DNA of 64,000 nt from Amorphophallus konjac. Its lineage: Eukaryota > Streptophyta > Magnoliopsida > Alismatales > Araceae. Below are positions 1 through 12,087 of the stretch, one piece after another. A model generated the notes under the pieces. It was given only the letters and a program-made list of their open reading frames with translations. It made no database searches and was not told the DNA's origin. Position numbers and translations under genes: made by a program. How positions within the stretch are numbered: the stretch's first letter is position 1; the number at the start of each line of letters is the position of its first letter. The stretch covers positions 1-64,000 of the forward strand of contig JAHNEJ010002121.1 in assembly GCA_022559845.1 (NCBI GenBank), written 5' to 3'.

Positions 1-475
1 TGCACAGGCTTAACCAAAAAAGTGCACCGACTTTCTATATATGAGAGACAAAAACATGCACCGACTTGACATGAACAAACGGGAAACATGCACTGACTTT
101 ACCAACATGTGCATGGACTTCGCATGGGACAGATGCAAGGTGCACGGACCTTGTATGCTGAGTGACGCAAGTGTACACAGACTAATATGCATGCACAGAG
201 TAAAACATGCACTGACTTGGAGATACACTGCAAGACAAAATGTGCACTGACTCTAAGTGTCCCTTGAGCATGCACAGCCTTGGCATCGACTTGAGCTTCA
301 GCAAAGTGCATCAACTAGTGCATGCATCAAAAAGCTACACTGACTTAGCGCTTGCTAAGGCTGTGTGTAGAGTATGGAATGCATGGACCTTATGCACGAT
401 ATGAACTAGATGAAACTAATGGTGTTGGTTATCATTAAAACCATTTTGTAATCATCAAAACCAAGGGGCACAACA
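1..475 (-). repeat. copia-1 3' LTR, partial
   Basis: This is the terminal 475 bp of the LTR, matching 9213-9687 base for base apart from scattered substitutions. On the minus strand the LTR starts TGTTGTGCC at 475. It is packed with copies of TGCACCGAC and TGCACTGAC, which are counted in the findings. Confidence 0.93.
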
Positions 476-489
476 ATCTCCCCCTTTTT
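476..489 (-). promoter_or_regulatory. copia-1 polypurine tract
   Basis: On the minus strand this reads AAAAAGGGGGAGAT and abuts the TG of the 3' LTR, the position where plus-strand DNA synthesis is primed. A second PPT-like tract (AAAGGGGGAGAATTATT on the minus strand) lies at about 605-621, and further pyrimidine runs lie at 560-600, as is usual in Sireviruses. Confidence 0.85.
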
Positions 490-2257
490 GATGATGGCAA
501 CACCACACTAATGGATCATGCATATACAGACTAATGCCTCCCTATCCCCATTTTGACATAATCTCTCCCCCTAATTCTCCCTCTCCCTCATGAGCCTAAC
601 TCTCCCCTATGAATAATTCTCCCCCTTTGACGTCAGCAAAAAGGAGGAAGGTGAGATATAAGGAAGCTAGGTAGGATGAATGAGATATCAATCCATGCAA
701 TGGTTCTGGAAATGAGCAAGTTATAAGTCAACCCTTGGAATATAAGATTCAACAATGTGTATGCTTGATTAACTCTAGGCTTAACAGTTATAGAGAGTGG
801 AGTAAGTCAACTGACTTCCGGAAATATTGCTATAGACTCCGGTTATAGCAATGAACCTAAAACACATAGTTATTATAAACTGAGTAAGGACAGTACCCTA
901 CTGATTTCAGAAATAGTGAATATCAAGGATAGTCACTGGAATTTGTATTGAAGTTAAACAGTTGACACTCAATGACTCTTGTTATCAGAGGGTTACAGCA
1001 GTTTCTTTTTCACCATTGATTTTTTTGATTCTGAACTTAGTGAACAGATTAGTGGCATTTATACCGTTGACATTAGGTGTACACCTTGATCAGAGGCAGG
1101 TACCCCCAGTTACTAGGCATAAACTACTAGATCTATTTCAAGTCAAAAAATACAAGCACAGTTTGCACCTTTGACGTTAAGGGTACACCTTGATTAGAGG
1201 CCAGTACCCCTAGTTACTTAGTGAAACTACCCATGTAGATTTGATCAAGGATATAAAGTTAATCCGAATCACTTCATGACTCAAGGATTCTCCATTTCTT
1301 TGATGGAGGCCTCAGTTTCTTAGTGTAATTCAGTCATTGCTCTACCACTTTGTTCATTTCTTTTCTTTTATGGTCTTATTTCTACTGCCCTTATGATTTT
1401 TAGAGTGACTGTTTAAAGATAATCACACTCTAGTCTTCTGCATCTTGACTTCACTAAGTCTGTTAGGTTCAGGTACAATGAAGACTTTTCTATTTTAACC
1501 ATGAGAAAATAAAGTTAAGAGCTATAAACAGTTTCTAACACCTTATTTTCTGATGGACAGTCTCTAAACTCTCCAGTCTATTAAAGTTAAACCTTCAACT
1601 CAATCAAGAAACAATCACGATTCTTATAAAGGAAGAGTTGCAATAACTACAGCTTACTGTAATGAACCGATAGCAAGATTGTTATCCAATCAGAGTGATA
1701 CCAAGTGATAATGATATCAAATTGATAAAAGGTGATAATGACGCATAGGAGTAGCTCAAAAATGAGAAAAGGATATGAGAAGTTGAACAGGGATCAGACT
1801 CAACAGCACTCCCCCTGACATCATGATGCATCAACTCAAGTTGCACCGACTCTGTATGCAGATGGTATAAAGATGCACCGACTTTGATATTTGTGATGTG
1901 CAAGATGCACTGACCTTCATGCAGTTAAAACACCAGATGCATCGACTTTATGCTGAAAGCTTATACACCTAGGTGAAAACATGCATCGACTATGTGTAAA
2001 ACATGCATCGACATAAAGTCTATACAAGGCAATTGATAGAGTGTATGCACAACCATGCATTGACTATATGCATAACAATGCATCGACTATATGCCCAACT
2101 ATGCATCGACCTCAGAGATAATAAGTGCAAGACGTACAGCAACTTATATACTCAACTCACAAGTGATTATTCTACCATCAACCAACTTTATTCACATATT
2201 CAAAAATAGGCAAACACAATTATTTCAAGCACTCCAAAAGATAATTCAAGAGAGAAA
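490..2257 (-). other. copia-1 non-coding 3' region with TGCAYCGAC motif cluster
   Basis: This 1.77 kb stretch between the RNase H stop and the PPT has no convincing reading frame. No env-like gene is seen, although some Sireviruses carry one here. Positions 1835-2115 hold about ten copies of TGCACCGAC or TGCATCGAC spaced 20-40 bp apart, the same motif that fills the LTR. There is also an internal near-repeat around 1030-1240 (ttgacattaggtgtacacc and ttgacgttaagggtacacc, each followed by ttgatCAGAGG-like sequence). Confidence 0.7.
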
Positions 2258-2872
2258 TTAGTCATTTTTCTGCTGAAATTTACAAAGCCCCAGTTCTCTT
2301 CTTAGATATCTAAATCTTTCATTTCTGAGGGATTTAGTAAAAATATCAGCAACTTGTTTTTCAGTTTCAACAAAGACTAACTCAATTTCACTCTTGCTCA
2401 CAGCATCTCTAAGAAAATGATGCTTAATGTCAATGTGTTTAGTCCTAGAGTGGTGAACAGGATTTTTAGTAAGGTAGATGGCACTAGTGTTATCACATAG
2501 AAGTGGAATGCATCCCAGATTTATCTGATAATCTGAGAGCTGGTGTTTAATCCATAATACCTGGGCAACACAGTTCCTTGCAGCAACATATTCTGCCTCT
2601 GTAGTAGAGAGCGCCACTGTGTGTTACTTTTTAGAAGCCCAAGATACTAGGCAACCACCTTGGAATTGGCAATAGCCACTAGTGCTCTTCCTATCTATCC
2701 GACACCCAGCATAGTCTGCATCAATGTAGGTTAGAAGCTCTAACTCACATCTAGCAGGGTACCAAAGACCAAGTTCTTGGGTGCCTGACAGATACCTAAA
2801 GATCCTCTTCACTGCACTAAAATGAGACTCCTTAGGACTAGCCTGAAATCTAGCACATAAACATACTGCAAA
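2258..2872 (-). pseudogene. copia-1 RNase H domain, broken
   Basis: This is the C-terminal RNase H of the copia polyprotein, which removes RNA from the RNA-DNA hybrid during reverse transcription. Frame one (2624-2812) shows YIDADYAG then DRKSTSGYC; frame two (2258-2617) shows STTEAEYVA, CDNTSAI and HSRTKHIDI, followed by the usual KQVADIFTKSL tail. The two pieces are in the same reading frame and are separated by a TAA at 2624-2626, where the family normally has a Gln codon (SKKQHT), so a single C-to-T change explains it. Another in-frame stop at about 2873 separates it from the RT upstream. All catalytic-motif regions are still recognisable. Confidence 0.9.
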
Positions 2873-4747
2873 TTATATATCAGGCCTAGATGCAGCAAGG
2901 TACAAAAGGGATCCAATCATACCTCTATACAGCTTTTGATCCACTGGGTTACCTTTAGTATCTTCATCAAGACTTGTAGAGGTACCCATTGGAGCTGCAA
3001 TGTCCTTGAGGTTTTCGAGCTTGTATTTCTTCAAGAGGTCCCTAATGTATTTGGACTGGGTGATGAAGGTTCCATCATTAGTTTGAGTCACCTGCAATCC
3101 AAGAAAGAGTTTCAGCTCACCCATTGAGCTCATTTCAAACTCTTGTGTCATTAATTCAGAAAATTTCTTACACTTCTTTGGGTTAGTTGAACCAAAAACA
3201 ATGTCATCCACATAGATCTGAACAATAAGTATGTCAGGTTGACTTACCTTTGTGAACAACGTTTGGTCAATATCACCTCTTGAGAACTTCTTTTCTGTTA
3301 GAAATTTGCTGAGCCTGTCATACCAAGCTCCAGGAGCTTGCTTCAAGCCATAAAGAGCCTTATTCAGTTTATAAACATGATATGGGAAATCTATGCATTC
3401 AAATCCAGGAGGTTGTCGGACATAGACATCCTCTTTTATTTCCCCATTGAGGAAATCAGATTTAACATCCATCTGTTGGAGAGTTATTCCTAATGAGCAT
3501 GAATAAGCCAAAAGAATTCTAATTGCCTCTAACCTGGCTACAGGGGCAAAAGACTCCTCAAAGTCAATTCCAAATTCCTGGTTATACACCTGAGCAACAA
3601 GTCTGGCCTTATTCTTCACTACATTACGTAGCTCATCAGTTTTTTTTCTAAAAACCCATCTAGTTCCAATGACAGTCCCATGATCAGGAGGTGGGACTAG
3701 GTGCCACACCTTGTTCCTGTCAAACTGGTTGAGCTCCTCGTGCATGGCGTTGATCCAATGCACATCCTTTAGGGCACTGTCAATGGACTTGGGTTCTACA
3801 TGAGAAACCAATGCATATGCATTTAATTCATGCTGAGCTCTAAAGTAGCCTCTAGTTCTAGGGGGTTCATTTAAGTTACCAATGACATTACTTACTGGAT
3901 GATCTCTTAAGGATCTGATATTAATAACTTGGTTACCTTGATCTTCATTTACCTCCCCCTGAACAGCAGGCTCTTCTGCATTGTTTTCTTCTGGTTCTTC
4001 TTCTTGATCTGATTGGTCTGCCGACTGTCCTTCATTCAATATTTCTCCAACATTTTCTTTCCTGCATAGACCATTGTCACATTCAGTTAAGGACTCATCA
4101 AAGACTACATGTGGAGATTCTTCAACAGTTTTAGAATTTGAATTGTACACCCTATATGCTCTAGTGGTTTCAGAATATCCTAGGAATATACCCGGATCAC
4201 TTTTAGGTTCAAACTTATCAAGGTCTCTTTTGTCATTAACATGGATAAAACATTTACATCCAAAGACCTTGAAGTATGCAATTGAAGGTTTCTTACCCTT
4301 GAGGATTTCATAGGGTGTTTTCTGAGTGAACGGCCTTACCATGGCTCTATTTATTACATGGCATGTAGTATTGACTGCTTCTGTCCAAAACTTCCTTGGT
4401 AGGCCACCTTCAACTAGGAGTGTACGGGCCATCTCCACAAGGGTCCGGTTCCTCCTTTCCACCATTCCATTTTGCTCTGGTGTCCTCGGTGAGGAGAACC
4501 AATGAGTAATCCCATTGACCCTGCAAAATTCATCAAATTGTGAGTTTTCAAACTCACCTCCATGATCAGATAAAATATTTTGAATTGAATGTTCATTTTT
4601 CTGTTTTATTTTCAAATAGAACTCCTTAAATTCTATGAATGCATCATTTTTATGTGAGAGGAAAAAGACCCAAGTATACCTAGAGAAGTCATCAACTAAG
4701 ACATCCATATCTCTTACCAGATAAGCTGATTGATCGTGTGGGTCCAA
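2873..4747 (-). pseudogene. copia-1 integrase core plus reverse transcriptase
   Basis: The 624-residue frame begins inside the integrase. Residues 15-150 hold [18 protein letters not shown] and [14 protein letters not shown] (second Asp and the Glu of the DDE triad). After an acidic linker (about residues 225-285) the RT starts with WHLVPPPDH and GTRWVFRKK, continues through [11 protein letters not shown] and [12 protein letters not shown], and has the catalytic YVDDIVFGS at about residue 520. QMDVKS is usually followed by AFLNG; the Asp here is a substitution. The first integrase Asp is in the neighbouring frame upstream; a one-base shift at about 4700 separates the two, and the apparent first residues (MDPHDQ) are out-of-frame sequence. 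Confidence 0.95.
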
Positions 4748-5351
4748 AAAGACCCATATGTATCAGCTCATAAGGTTTGGAGGACATGTTTTCAGTTCTG
4801 GACTTAAATGACTTCCTAGTTTGCTTGGACTGTGTGCATGCATCACAAACCTTGTTTTCCTTCTTGAATGAGATTTCAGGGAGTCCTCTAACCATGCTAT
4901 GTTTATTCAATTTATGAAAAACAGTATAGCTGGCATGGCCTAATCTACGATGCCACAAAAATGCTAAATCATCTTTATTTGCAGTGAGGCAAAGATTAGA
5001 ATGAGCTAAATCATCTAAATCTACCAAATAAATGTTATTCACTCTTTTTCCTAAAAATTTAACTACATCGGAATCAGGTTCAAAGATTTTGCAATAATGA
5101 GAATCAAAGACTACCTTGTGTCCTTTATCACAGAGCTGGCTGATACTAAGTAAGTTATATGCAAGACCATCAACCAGCGGGACTTCTTCAATCCAGCAGG
5201 TAGCACACTTACCTACCTTACCTGACCCGATGATTTTACCCTTTATATTTCCTCCGAAGGTGACAAGACCTCCATTCTTCTCAGTCAACATGCAAAATTT
5301 GGCCTTGTCTCCTGTCATATGCCTGGAGCAGCCACTATCCAGGTACCACAT
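4692..5351 (-). pseudogene. copia-1 protease and GAG-pre-integrase zinc region
   Basis: The frame opens with WYLDSGCSRHMTG, the copia aspartic protease active site (DSG), which cleaves Gag-Pol. Residues 130-185 hold LWHRRLGHAS and CDACTQSKQ, the HHCC zinc-binding module ahead of the integrase. Near the end the family motif DLFGP, whose Asp is the first catalytic residue of the DDE integrase, reads GLFGP. That substitution alone would inactivate strand transfer. The frame then runs into a stop because of the one-base shift at about 4700. Upstream it is out of frame with the gag extension that ends at 5388. Confidence 0.92.
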
Positions 5352-5387
5352 GTTGCTCTTGGCTGCCAGGCATACCTGTAATCACAA

Positions 5388-6686
5388 TCAGGTAGAGAAT
5401 CTTGGAACCCAAAACTGTTTGGGCTCCAAACCAGAAATAGAACCATTTAAGCAAGACAGCAATTGTTTAGGAATCCACATTTGTCTAAACATGGTTGGCT
5501 TAGTGGAATTCCTAGCATTCTTTTCATCATTTTCCTTTTTCTCAGCACCAATTGATTGAATCTTCTTCTTCTGGTGCTGTGGTTTTTGTTGAGTTCTGGC
5601 ACCATCTTTATTAGCAGCATGATTATTTTTGTGCCAGTGCCCAGGCCAATAGGTACTTAGATGCTTGCGACCCGCAGTGGTCCTAGGCTGACCAAATAAG
5701 ACATGTCTGTTAGGACCCCATGTCCTAGTCTGACCAATCCAGCTAGTAAACTGAGGCCTATGCCAGTGAGTGGGAAGAGATTGATATCTAGACCTCCCCT
5801 GGACTTGATTCCATCCAGACCTATAGAATGGTTGTGGCTGTTTATGAGGATAAGTGTAATATGTCTGGACCTTGGGCTGGTGAGTATGGCTGGTCTGGCC
5901 CCAAGCAGCATTAGGTCTCCCTTGCATCTTTGACCCACTAGACTTTTGTACAGGTTTATGTTGGGTCTTCTTCTGGACAGGTGATGGTGGTGGAGACTTG
6001 GTGGCCTTGCCCTGGGGTTTAGTTTTGCTTGGAGGCTGACCCCAAACCTGAGACTTACTTTTGGGTGAAGGGCAGGATCTGCTAGGCTCACCAACCTTCT
6101 GTTTACCCTTGTCCTTGGCACTGGACATTTTCGAGTTAACATTGTTAGAAACAGAATTTTCACTCATCATTTTTATGAGTGGTCCCTTCTTTTCCTCTAC
6201 CACAAATGATATGATTTTCACGGCAACGCTCTTTGTGGCAGTTGAGTTGAATCTGAGACCTTCTTTTCTGAAATTCACCTTTGACCCCAACAGAGCATTG
6301 AGATTATCTGAACCTTGGGTCATATTTTCTATTATTTTCCTTTTATCAGCATCTTCTTTCTCTAGATTTTCAACATTCTTCTTTAATTCAGAATTCACAC
6401 ATAGAACAGCTTCATATTTTTCATTTGAAATTTTTGCTTCATTTTCAAACGTTTGAATTCTCATCTTCAAATCATCAATAACATTCTTTAACCACTCACT
6501 TTCCTTTCTAGAATCTATTAAAGCATGCTTCAAACCATCAGATTCAGCACATGAAATTTTTAAATTATCATTTTTTGCTTGCAGACAGGCAATTTTATCA
6601 GACATGGTTTTATCGTTTATAAGAAGATTTACTTTCTTCTTCAAATGTCTGTTCTCCTTTCTAATATCATCCACTTTATCTAGCAA
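5388..6686 (-). pseudogene. copia-1 gag C-terminal extension: coiled coil and basic linker
   Basis: This 432-residue frame joins the gag zinc knuckle to the protease. Residues 1-125 are a heptad-rich coiled coil (Lys/Glu/Asn/Leu-rich), residues 160-250 are Ser/Pro/Lys-rich, and residues 250-360 are rich in Gln, Trp, His and Pro (motifs such as GWNQVQGRSRY). Such an extended, coiled-coil Gag tail is characteristic of Sireviruses, where an interaction with dynein light chain 8 has been reported for some members; I did not identify a clear LC8 motif. It is separated from the upstream gag frame by a break between 6686 and 6705. Confidence 0.8.
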
Positions 6687-6704
6687 GTCTCCGTAGGCAT
6701 CCTC

Positions 6705-7856
6705 CTAATCAGAAATAGTATAGTGCTCAAAGGGAGAGGATACCTCATCGAAATCTTCTTCTTCTTCTTTGTCATTTTTGGCCATCAGGCAAACGGGCTT
6801 TTCTTCATCCTCGCTCTCTGAGGTGGTGCTTAGTGTGCACTCGTCCACATCGCTCCATGTACTAACCATGGCTTTTCCTTTTCCAGCTTTCCTCCTTAGT
6901 CTCTCCTTTTGCTTCTGGAGCTCTGGACAATCTTCCTTCATCTGACCGGCCTTCCTGCAGTGATAGCAAACATTAGTATCAAGTTTCTTCGCAGGGTTAG
7001 ACCTATACCTGTTATGTCGTTGGCCGCTAAATTGTCTCTGGCCGAAATTTTTGCCTTCCTTTCTCAAGAGTCGCTTGAACTCTCTGGTCAGCATAGCAAG
7101 TTGGTCTCCATCGATTTCTGACCCAGAGAGGCTGCTATGCTCGCTTGATGATCCACTATGGCTGGATCTGCTTGTTCTGCTGGAGCTAGCCTTCAGCGCG
7201 ACTGGTTTCTTATTGTTCTCGAACTCCTCAGCTTTGGGAAGGTTCATCTCATATGCCATTAGAGAACCTATCAGCTCGGCAACTTTCATCATCTGAAGAT
7301 CTCTTGACTCCTTGATCACTGTCGGCTTTGTGTGCCAGACAGGAGTTAGAGATCGTAGAATCTTCCTTACAATCTCATAGTCAGAATAGCTCTTTCCCAA
7401 ATTCCTCAAACCGTTAGTTATGATCGTCAGACAAGCATACATCTCAGTCACAGTTTCACCGGGCTTCATCCAGAATGCTTCATATTCAGAGACCAACATA
7501 TTCGCCTTGGTCTCTCTCACCTGTGAGGTCCCTTCGTAGATAACCTCTAGTGTGTCCCACATCTCCTTGGCGATTTGGCAAGATGAAACCCTGGAGAATT
7601 CAGTGGGATGAAGTGCACACTGAATAGAGTTGACGGCACTTCAGTTCAAGTTAGACTTTCTAATTTCCTCTCTCATCCAAACCTCTTCATTCTTGTGTAG
7701 TTCGAACGGTCCCTTGCTCACTACCCTCCAGATCTCGTAGTCTTTCACCCTCAGAAAGACCTGCATTATGTTCTTCTAGTAGGCATAGTTGGAGTCGTCG
7801 AAGTAAGGAGGCTTGGAGTTTGAATGTCCCTCTGTTGTCATTCCCTTAGCATTCAT
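6705..7856 (-). pseudogene. copia-1 gag (UBN2-type capsid and zinc knuckle)
   Basis: The start I favour is the ATG at 7854-7856 (MNAKGMTTEG), 42 bases from the primer binding site in the transcript. An early TAG (YAY*KN, where the family has Trp) and another stop precede the long open part at 7562. That part has the copia Gag core MWDTLEVIYEGTSQVRETK and MKPGETVTEMY. The zinc knuckle at about 6940-6980 reads CYHCRKAGQMKEDC; the His of CX2CX4HX4C is replaced by Gln, so zinc binding is doubtful. An acidic tail rich in Glu and Asp follows. Gag forms the virus-like particle that packages element RNA in the cytoplasm. Confidence 0.9.
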
Positions 7857-7897
7857 GGCCGTTCCTCTTTAGGATGTTAGTCCCTGAAAAAGAGTTA

Positions 7898-7910
7898 GGC
7901 TCTGATACCA
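7898..7910 (-). promoter_or_regulatory. copia-1 primer binding site (iMet tRNA)
   Basis: On the minus strand this reads TGGTATCAGAGCC, complementary to the 3' end of plant initiator methionine tRNA, three bases from the end of the 5' LTR (LTR ends CA at 7915-7914). It sets the orientation and the LTR boundary. Confidence 0.95.
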
Positions 7911-7913
7911 AAT

Positions 7914-9687
7914 TGATAAGACTCTATGAACGATCTAGAGGGGGGTGAATAGATCAGTCACCCAATAAAACCAACTACAACAGCTTCAAGTGCGGAATTA
8001 AAACAAACTACTGCTGGACGGCAGAAGGATAAACGAATACGATCACAGAATGCCAACTCAACCAGATCTGAACTTAAACGATCCTAAACATGCATCTACT
8101 ACGGATGGAAGAGATGAATAGGATGCACACAAGTCACACGGCAATCGCACAGTACACAGGGAATTTTTAAAGTGGTTCGATCTCAAACCCGAGATCTACA
8201 TCCACCCCACACTCCAAACCGGAATGTGGCTTCAACCGCTGATACATAGCTTCGCTGATCCACAGCTTTAGGGTCAAAACCCTACAGACGGCTGGGCGTT
8301 ACAGCTTATGCCATCCAGAGGAATCCTCCTCTATAAATCGCTGGGGACTTACAGCTTCACCCGTCCAGAGGAATCCTCCTCTGCAAACCGCTGAGCTTCA
8401 CAACTTGCTCCGCTGACACACAACTTGACGACAAGGTTTCAGAAAATAAAAAGGAAACAGATGAAAAACCACGAAGTCCCCAAAGGGAATGTAGCTCACA
8501 ATGAGCAATCTCAGCTCTGGTATCTGAACCAAGAGACTGAGGAACAGACTCTTAAAGAAATTCTCTCAGACACCTTTCTCTCAACTCTCTCCTTCTCTTC
8601 TTTTCTCTTTCTTCTCTTTCTCTTCTCTTTCTCTTCTCTCTGGATCGTGCAGGCTCTTTCTGCTTCTACTTTTCTGAAGAATATTCATGATCATGCTTCT
8701 CCAGATGGAGAAGTCTCCTTTTTATATCAGCAGCAGATTGGTGGGCGTGTGTCTTCCACGAATTTTTGCCTTAGCGCCTTGACCATGTGGAGGCATTTCA
8801 GGTCATTGCTTTTACACATGTCACGATCCTGGCACATCGTCCATTCTTGGATCACATGCCCTTCTTAAACTCCTCGAGCAAATGTCTTGCCAAGGTCAGA
8901 CTTAATATCAGTTAGAAAGTAATGTGAGGTTAGTAGAAAGATGCACAGAGTAGGTTCGAGAATGTATATACTTGCTAAGCCATCCAGGCAACCATGTGTA
9001 GACTTGATATTCATATGCACGAACTTTATGTAGTTATGGAACAAAGGATGCACAGACATGCCACCAAAGAATGTACAGACTTTGTGTGCATGGTATGAAA
9101 GATGCACATACATGGCATCAAAAAAAATGTACAGACTTTGTTGTATAAGATGCACACATGCACGGACTTGGTCGTGTGCAGCAACAAAAGTTGCATCGAC
9201 TTGAGGTATGCATGCACATGCTTAACCAAAAAAGTGCACCGACTTTCTATATATGAGAGGTAAAAACATGCACCGAGTTGACATGAACAAACGGGAAACA
9301 TGCACTGACTTTACCAACATGTGCAAGGACTTCGCATGCGACAGATGCAGGATGCACGGACCTTGTATGCTGAGTGACGCAACTGTACATAGACTAATAT
9401 GCATGCACAGAGTAAAACATGCACTGACTTGGAGATACGTTGCAAGACAAAATGTGCACTGACTCTAAGTGTCCCTTGAACATGCACAGCCTTGGCATCG
9501 ACTTGAGCTTCAGCAAAGTGCATCAACTAGTGCATGCATCAAAAAGCTGCACCGACTTAGCGCTTGCCAAGGCTGCGTGTAGAGTATGGAATGCATGGAC
9601 CTTATGCATGATATGAACTAGATGAAACTAATGGTGTTGGCTATCATTGAAACCATTTTGCTATCATCAAAACCAAGGGGCACAACA
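7914..9687 (-). repeat. copia-1 5' LTR (1774 bp)
   Basis: The LTR is bounded by TG (9687) and CA (7914) on the minus strand. A TATA box (TATAAAAA on the minus strand) is at 8719-8726, so transcription should start near 8690 and run left. The transcribed leader holds short hairpins such as agaggaatcctcct (8318, repeated at 8368) and agggtcaaaaccct (8270). The upstream (U3) half, 8940-9600, holds many copies of TGCACCGAC-like motifs. The G-rich stretch gaggggggtgaat near 7930 is shared in position with the other Sirevirus LTRs in the window. Confidence 0.92.
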
Positions 9688-10324
9688 TGTCTCACATTGG
9701 GCTTGCCCTCGGCAAGGGGTTAAGCCTAGAAAAAATCTAACATGATTCTTTGTTGAGTGTGTGCAGAGACAGGTCTGCAAGGCCCGAACCACAAAGCCCA
9801 TGGACTCCTCTCATATCTACTTTTTTGCGGTCTTCTGAGGACCGCTTATATTCAATTAGTGGTCAATTTCTGACAGTCTCATATTCTAGCGGTCATTGGG
9901 TAGGCCGCCATTTACTCGGAGCTCTAATGCACGGGCCCTTCTGATTTCTATCCCTTTGTGGTCTAAACGAGACCATTTCTCTAATCTCAGCGGTCAAATA
10001 CTGGCCGTCTTGTTGTATAGCGGTCCCTCGATAGGCCGCTTATTTCTCCCGAGGACTGTTGATCACAAGCTCACGGGCCCTTTTGATTTCTATCCCTTTG
10101 CGGCCTATTGGAGACCATTTATCATGTTTTAGCGATCATACTGTGACCATCTTATTCTTGTAGCGGTCCTTAGGAAAGCCGTTTCTATTTCTGACGGCTA
10201 TGTCAAACCACACATATGTACAGAAAAGCGAGGCAAGTCTATAGCTTATTCGAAGTCTTTCATTCATTTATTCAATCTCAAATACATCAAGTTCAAGCTA
10301 TGGATCTCTATACATCATGAAAAA
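9688..10324. repeat. Element A spacer with CGGTC/GACCG hairpin array, block 1
   Basis: No gene is seen. From 9815 to 10195 there are about six short inverted repeats of the form GCGGTC-N(6-9)-GACCGC, for example gcggtcttctgaggaccgc at 9818 and agcggtccctcgataggccg at 10019. The block lies just beyond the 3' end of the antisense DUF7745-like gene. The left limit at 9688 is the copia-1 insertion point. Confidence 0.7.
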
Positions 10325-12087
10325 TCACTCAATCCTCAATCGGGCATCCCCGCGAGGTCGGATCTTGTGTAACTCCCTCAGGTAAGTTCGGTACCCCTCC
10401 TGGGTCTCTATCACCTCTGCTGGTAGAGTATGGGTCCTACTGATCTCCCACATGATCCGAGCACTCCTGACTGCCTGCTCGTCCTCCTCTATCCCGAGTC
10501 TCCTCGCCTGTAGTGCAGGTAGGTGGGGTAGTGCTGGAACCCTGGTACACGGGAGTCCAACCTATAGAAAGCACCTGTGGGGGCTGTACATCGCCAAGTT
10601 GGTGTTCCCCACGAGCCTCAAGTCCAGCCCAAGCCTCCTAGGAAGCCTGAGGATAGTACTGAGAAGGAAAGCTGGGCGCATCACGAACCGATCAAGGGGC
10701 AGAGTGTTGAGGTAGACTCGCCATTCATCTCTAGTCTTCTTGTCTGTAGTCCTGCACTCAACCTGCTGAGGGAATCTGAAGGGTGCCTCCAATGAAGAAG
10801 AGTGGGTTGCTCCCGAATATCCGGCTAAGAGAAGGGATATCCTCTTTAGGTGTGAACTTTAATCTAACCCCCATCCAACACTCGAGTAAGATCATGGACC
10901 CAAAAAGAGGCCCACCAAGGAAAGCTGAACTAAGGCCCTCATATAGGTAAGAAAGGATGGCTTGTAAAGTGGACAACCCTCGCCACAACCCACTAATGAT
11001 GCTCAGGTTTGGTATGTCTAAGAGATGGTCAGTGGTAGGGAAAAGTATGGCCCCGCACAGGCAAATAGAAGTGGCCTTGGCTATGGCCTCATTCCACCCA
11101 CATCTATTCTTACAATGGGCAATAACCCACTGGACCATGGGAAGCAAGTGGATGTGTTGAGAACTAATCATGGTCCTAATGTCCTTTGAGATGGGTAGGA
11201 ATTCTCCTAGGATAAGAGAGGGGTCTATAGGGGCAACTGTGTAGCACCCCCGATAAATACCTTTGCATAAATTCAAAACTGCTTCCTAAAAGAAATCATA
11301 CATGAAGGTCATACATAAAGAATCCAACCTCACAAGGACTATAATGAAACTATACAAGCCAACCCTACTTTATAATATAAAATATCCTGAGGGCTTTGTG
11401 TAAAGAGCCAAACCTTAGGGGGGCTAGTATATAAAAATTACAAATCATCACTTTATGTATACGTAATCTACTATTCTTAATAGACTTCTAGGTTTTGTTT
11501 AAAGAACTAAACTATAGAAGGACTAGCATGTAAATGTGCAGTCCAACTTTATGCACATGGGTAAAGAATCTTACATGGGAGGTCTTGTACAAAGAAACAA
11601 AACCATGGGAGGGTTATTCTATAAAAGTACAAGACAACTTTAAACACAAGGGGCCATGTGTTGTACGTAAGTGGAATCCACACCTTCCACTTACCAATTG
11701 AAGACCCTTCACATAGTCTTCAATTTCCAAATTGAAGACATGGCATGAGGCGCCATTTTCAATAGGAACCCATCCCATTTAAATATTAATATATATATGA
11801 ACATCTGAATGCTAACACGTGAATGGGGTCTCATGAATAATGTCACCTAAACTAATGATGTCCTCATGCAAGGTGTCATTTACGTGAATAGTACCACCTA
11901 GATTAAATGAACGACCCCTTACAAAGGCATCATTTAACCCTATTTTTATAGAAGATTGAGACACAAGCAACCCATTTTAGCTGGTAAAGACAATGCCCAC
12001 TCAGCAAGACCCACAAGACATTAAACCAATGTCTTACGATCCCTATATCTAATCCCCTCTGTAGCACTGACATAGGCTACTGCCGCG

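Larger units (their letters stand above)
1..9687 (-). mobile_element. copia-1: Sirevirus-like Ty1/copia retrotransposon, left LTR cut by window edge
   Basis: Direct repeats 1-475 and 9213-9687 align without gaps and are the LTR ends. The internal part (476-7913) has a primer binding site next to the right LTR and a polypurine tract next to the left LTR, both on the minus strand, so the element reads right to left. Order of domains is gag, protease, integrase, RT, RNase H, which is the copia order. Long LTR (1774 bp), a long non-coding 3' region, several PPT-like tracts and a coiled-coil gag extension fit the Sirevirus (Maximus/SIRE) group. Several frame breaks show it is dead. The TSD cannot be checked because the left end is outside the window; the right flank begins tgtct at 9688. 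Confidence 0.93.

Noticed and set aside
490..2257. Possible env-like gene after copia-1 pol
   Set aside because: No frame longer than about 75 codons on the coding strand, no signal peptide or membrane segments.
8425..8868. 147-residue plus-strand frame in the copia-1 LTR
   Set aside because: Antisense to the LTR transcript, made largely of a CT-rich run (8570-8640); no domain.
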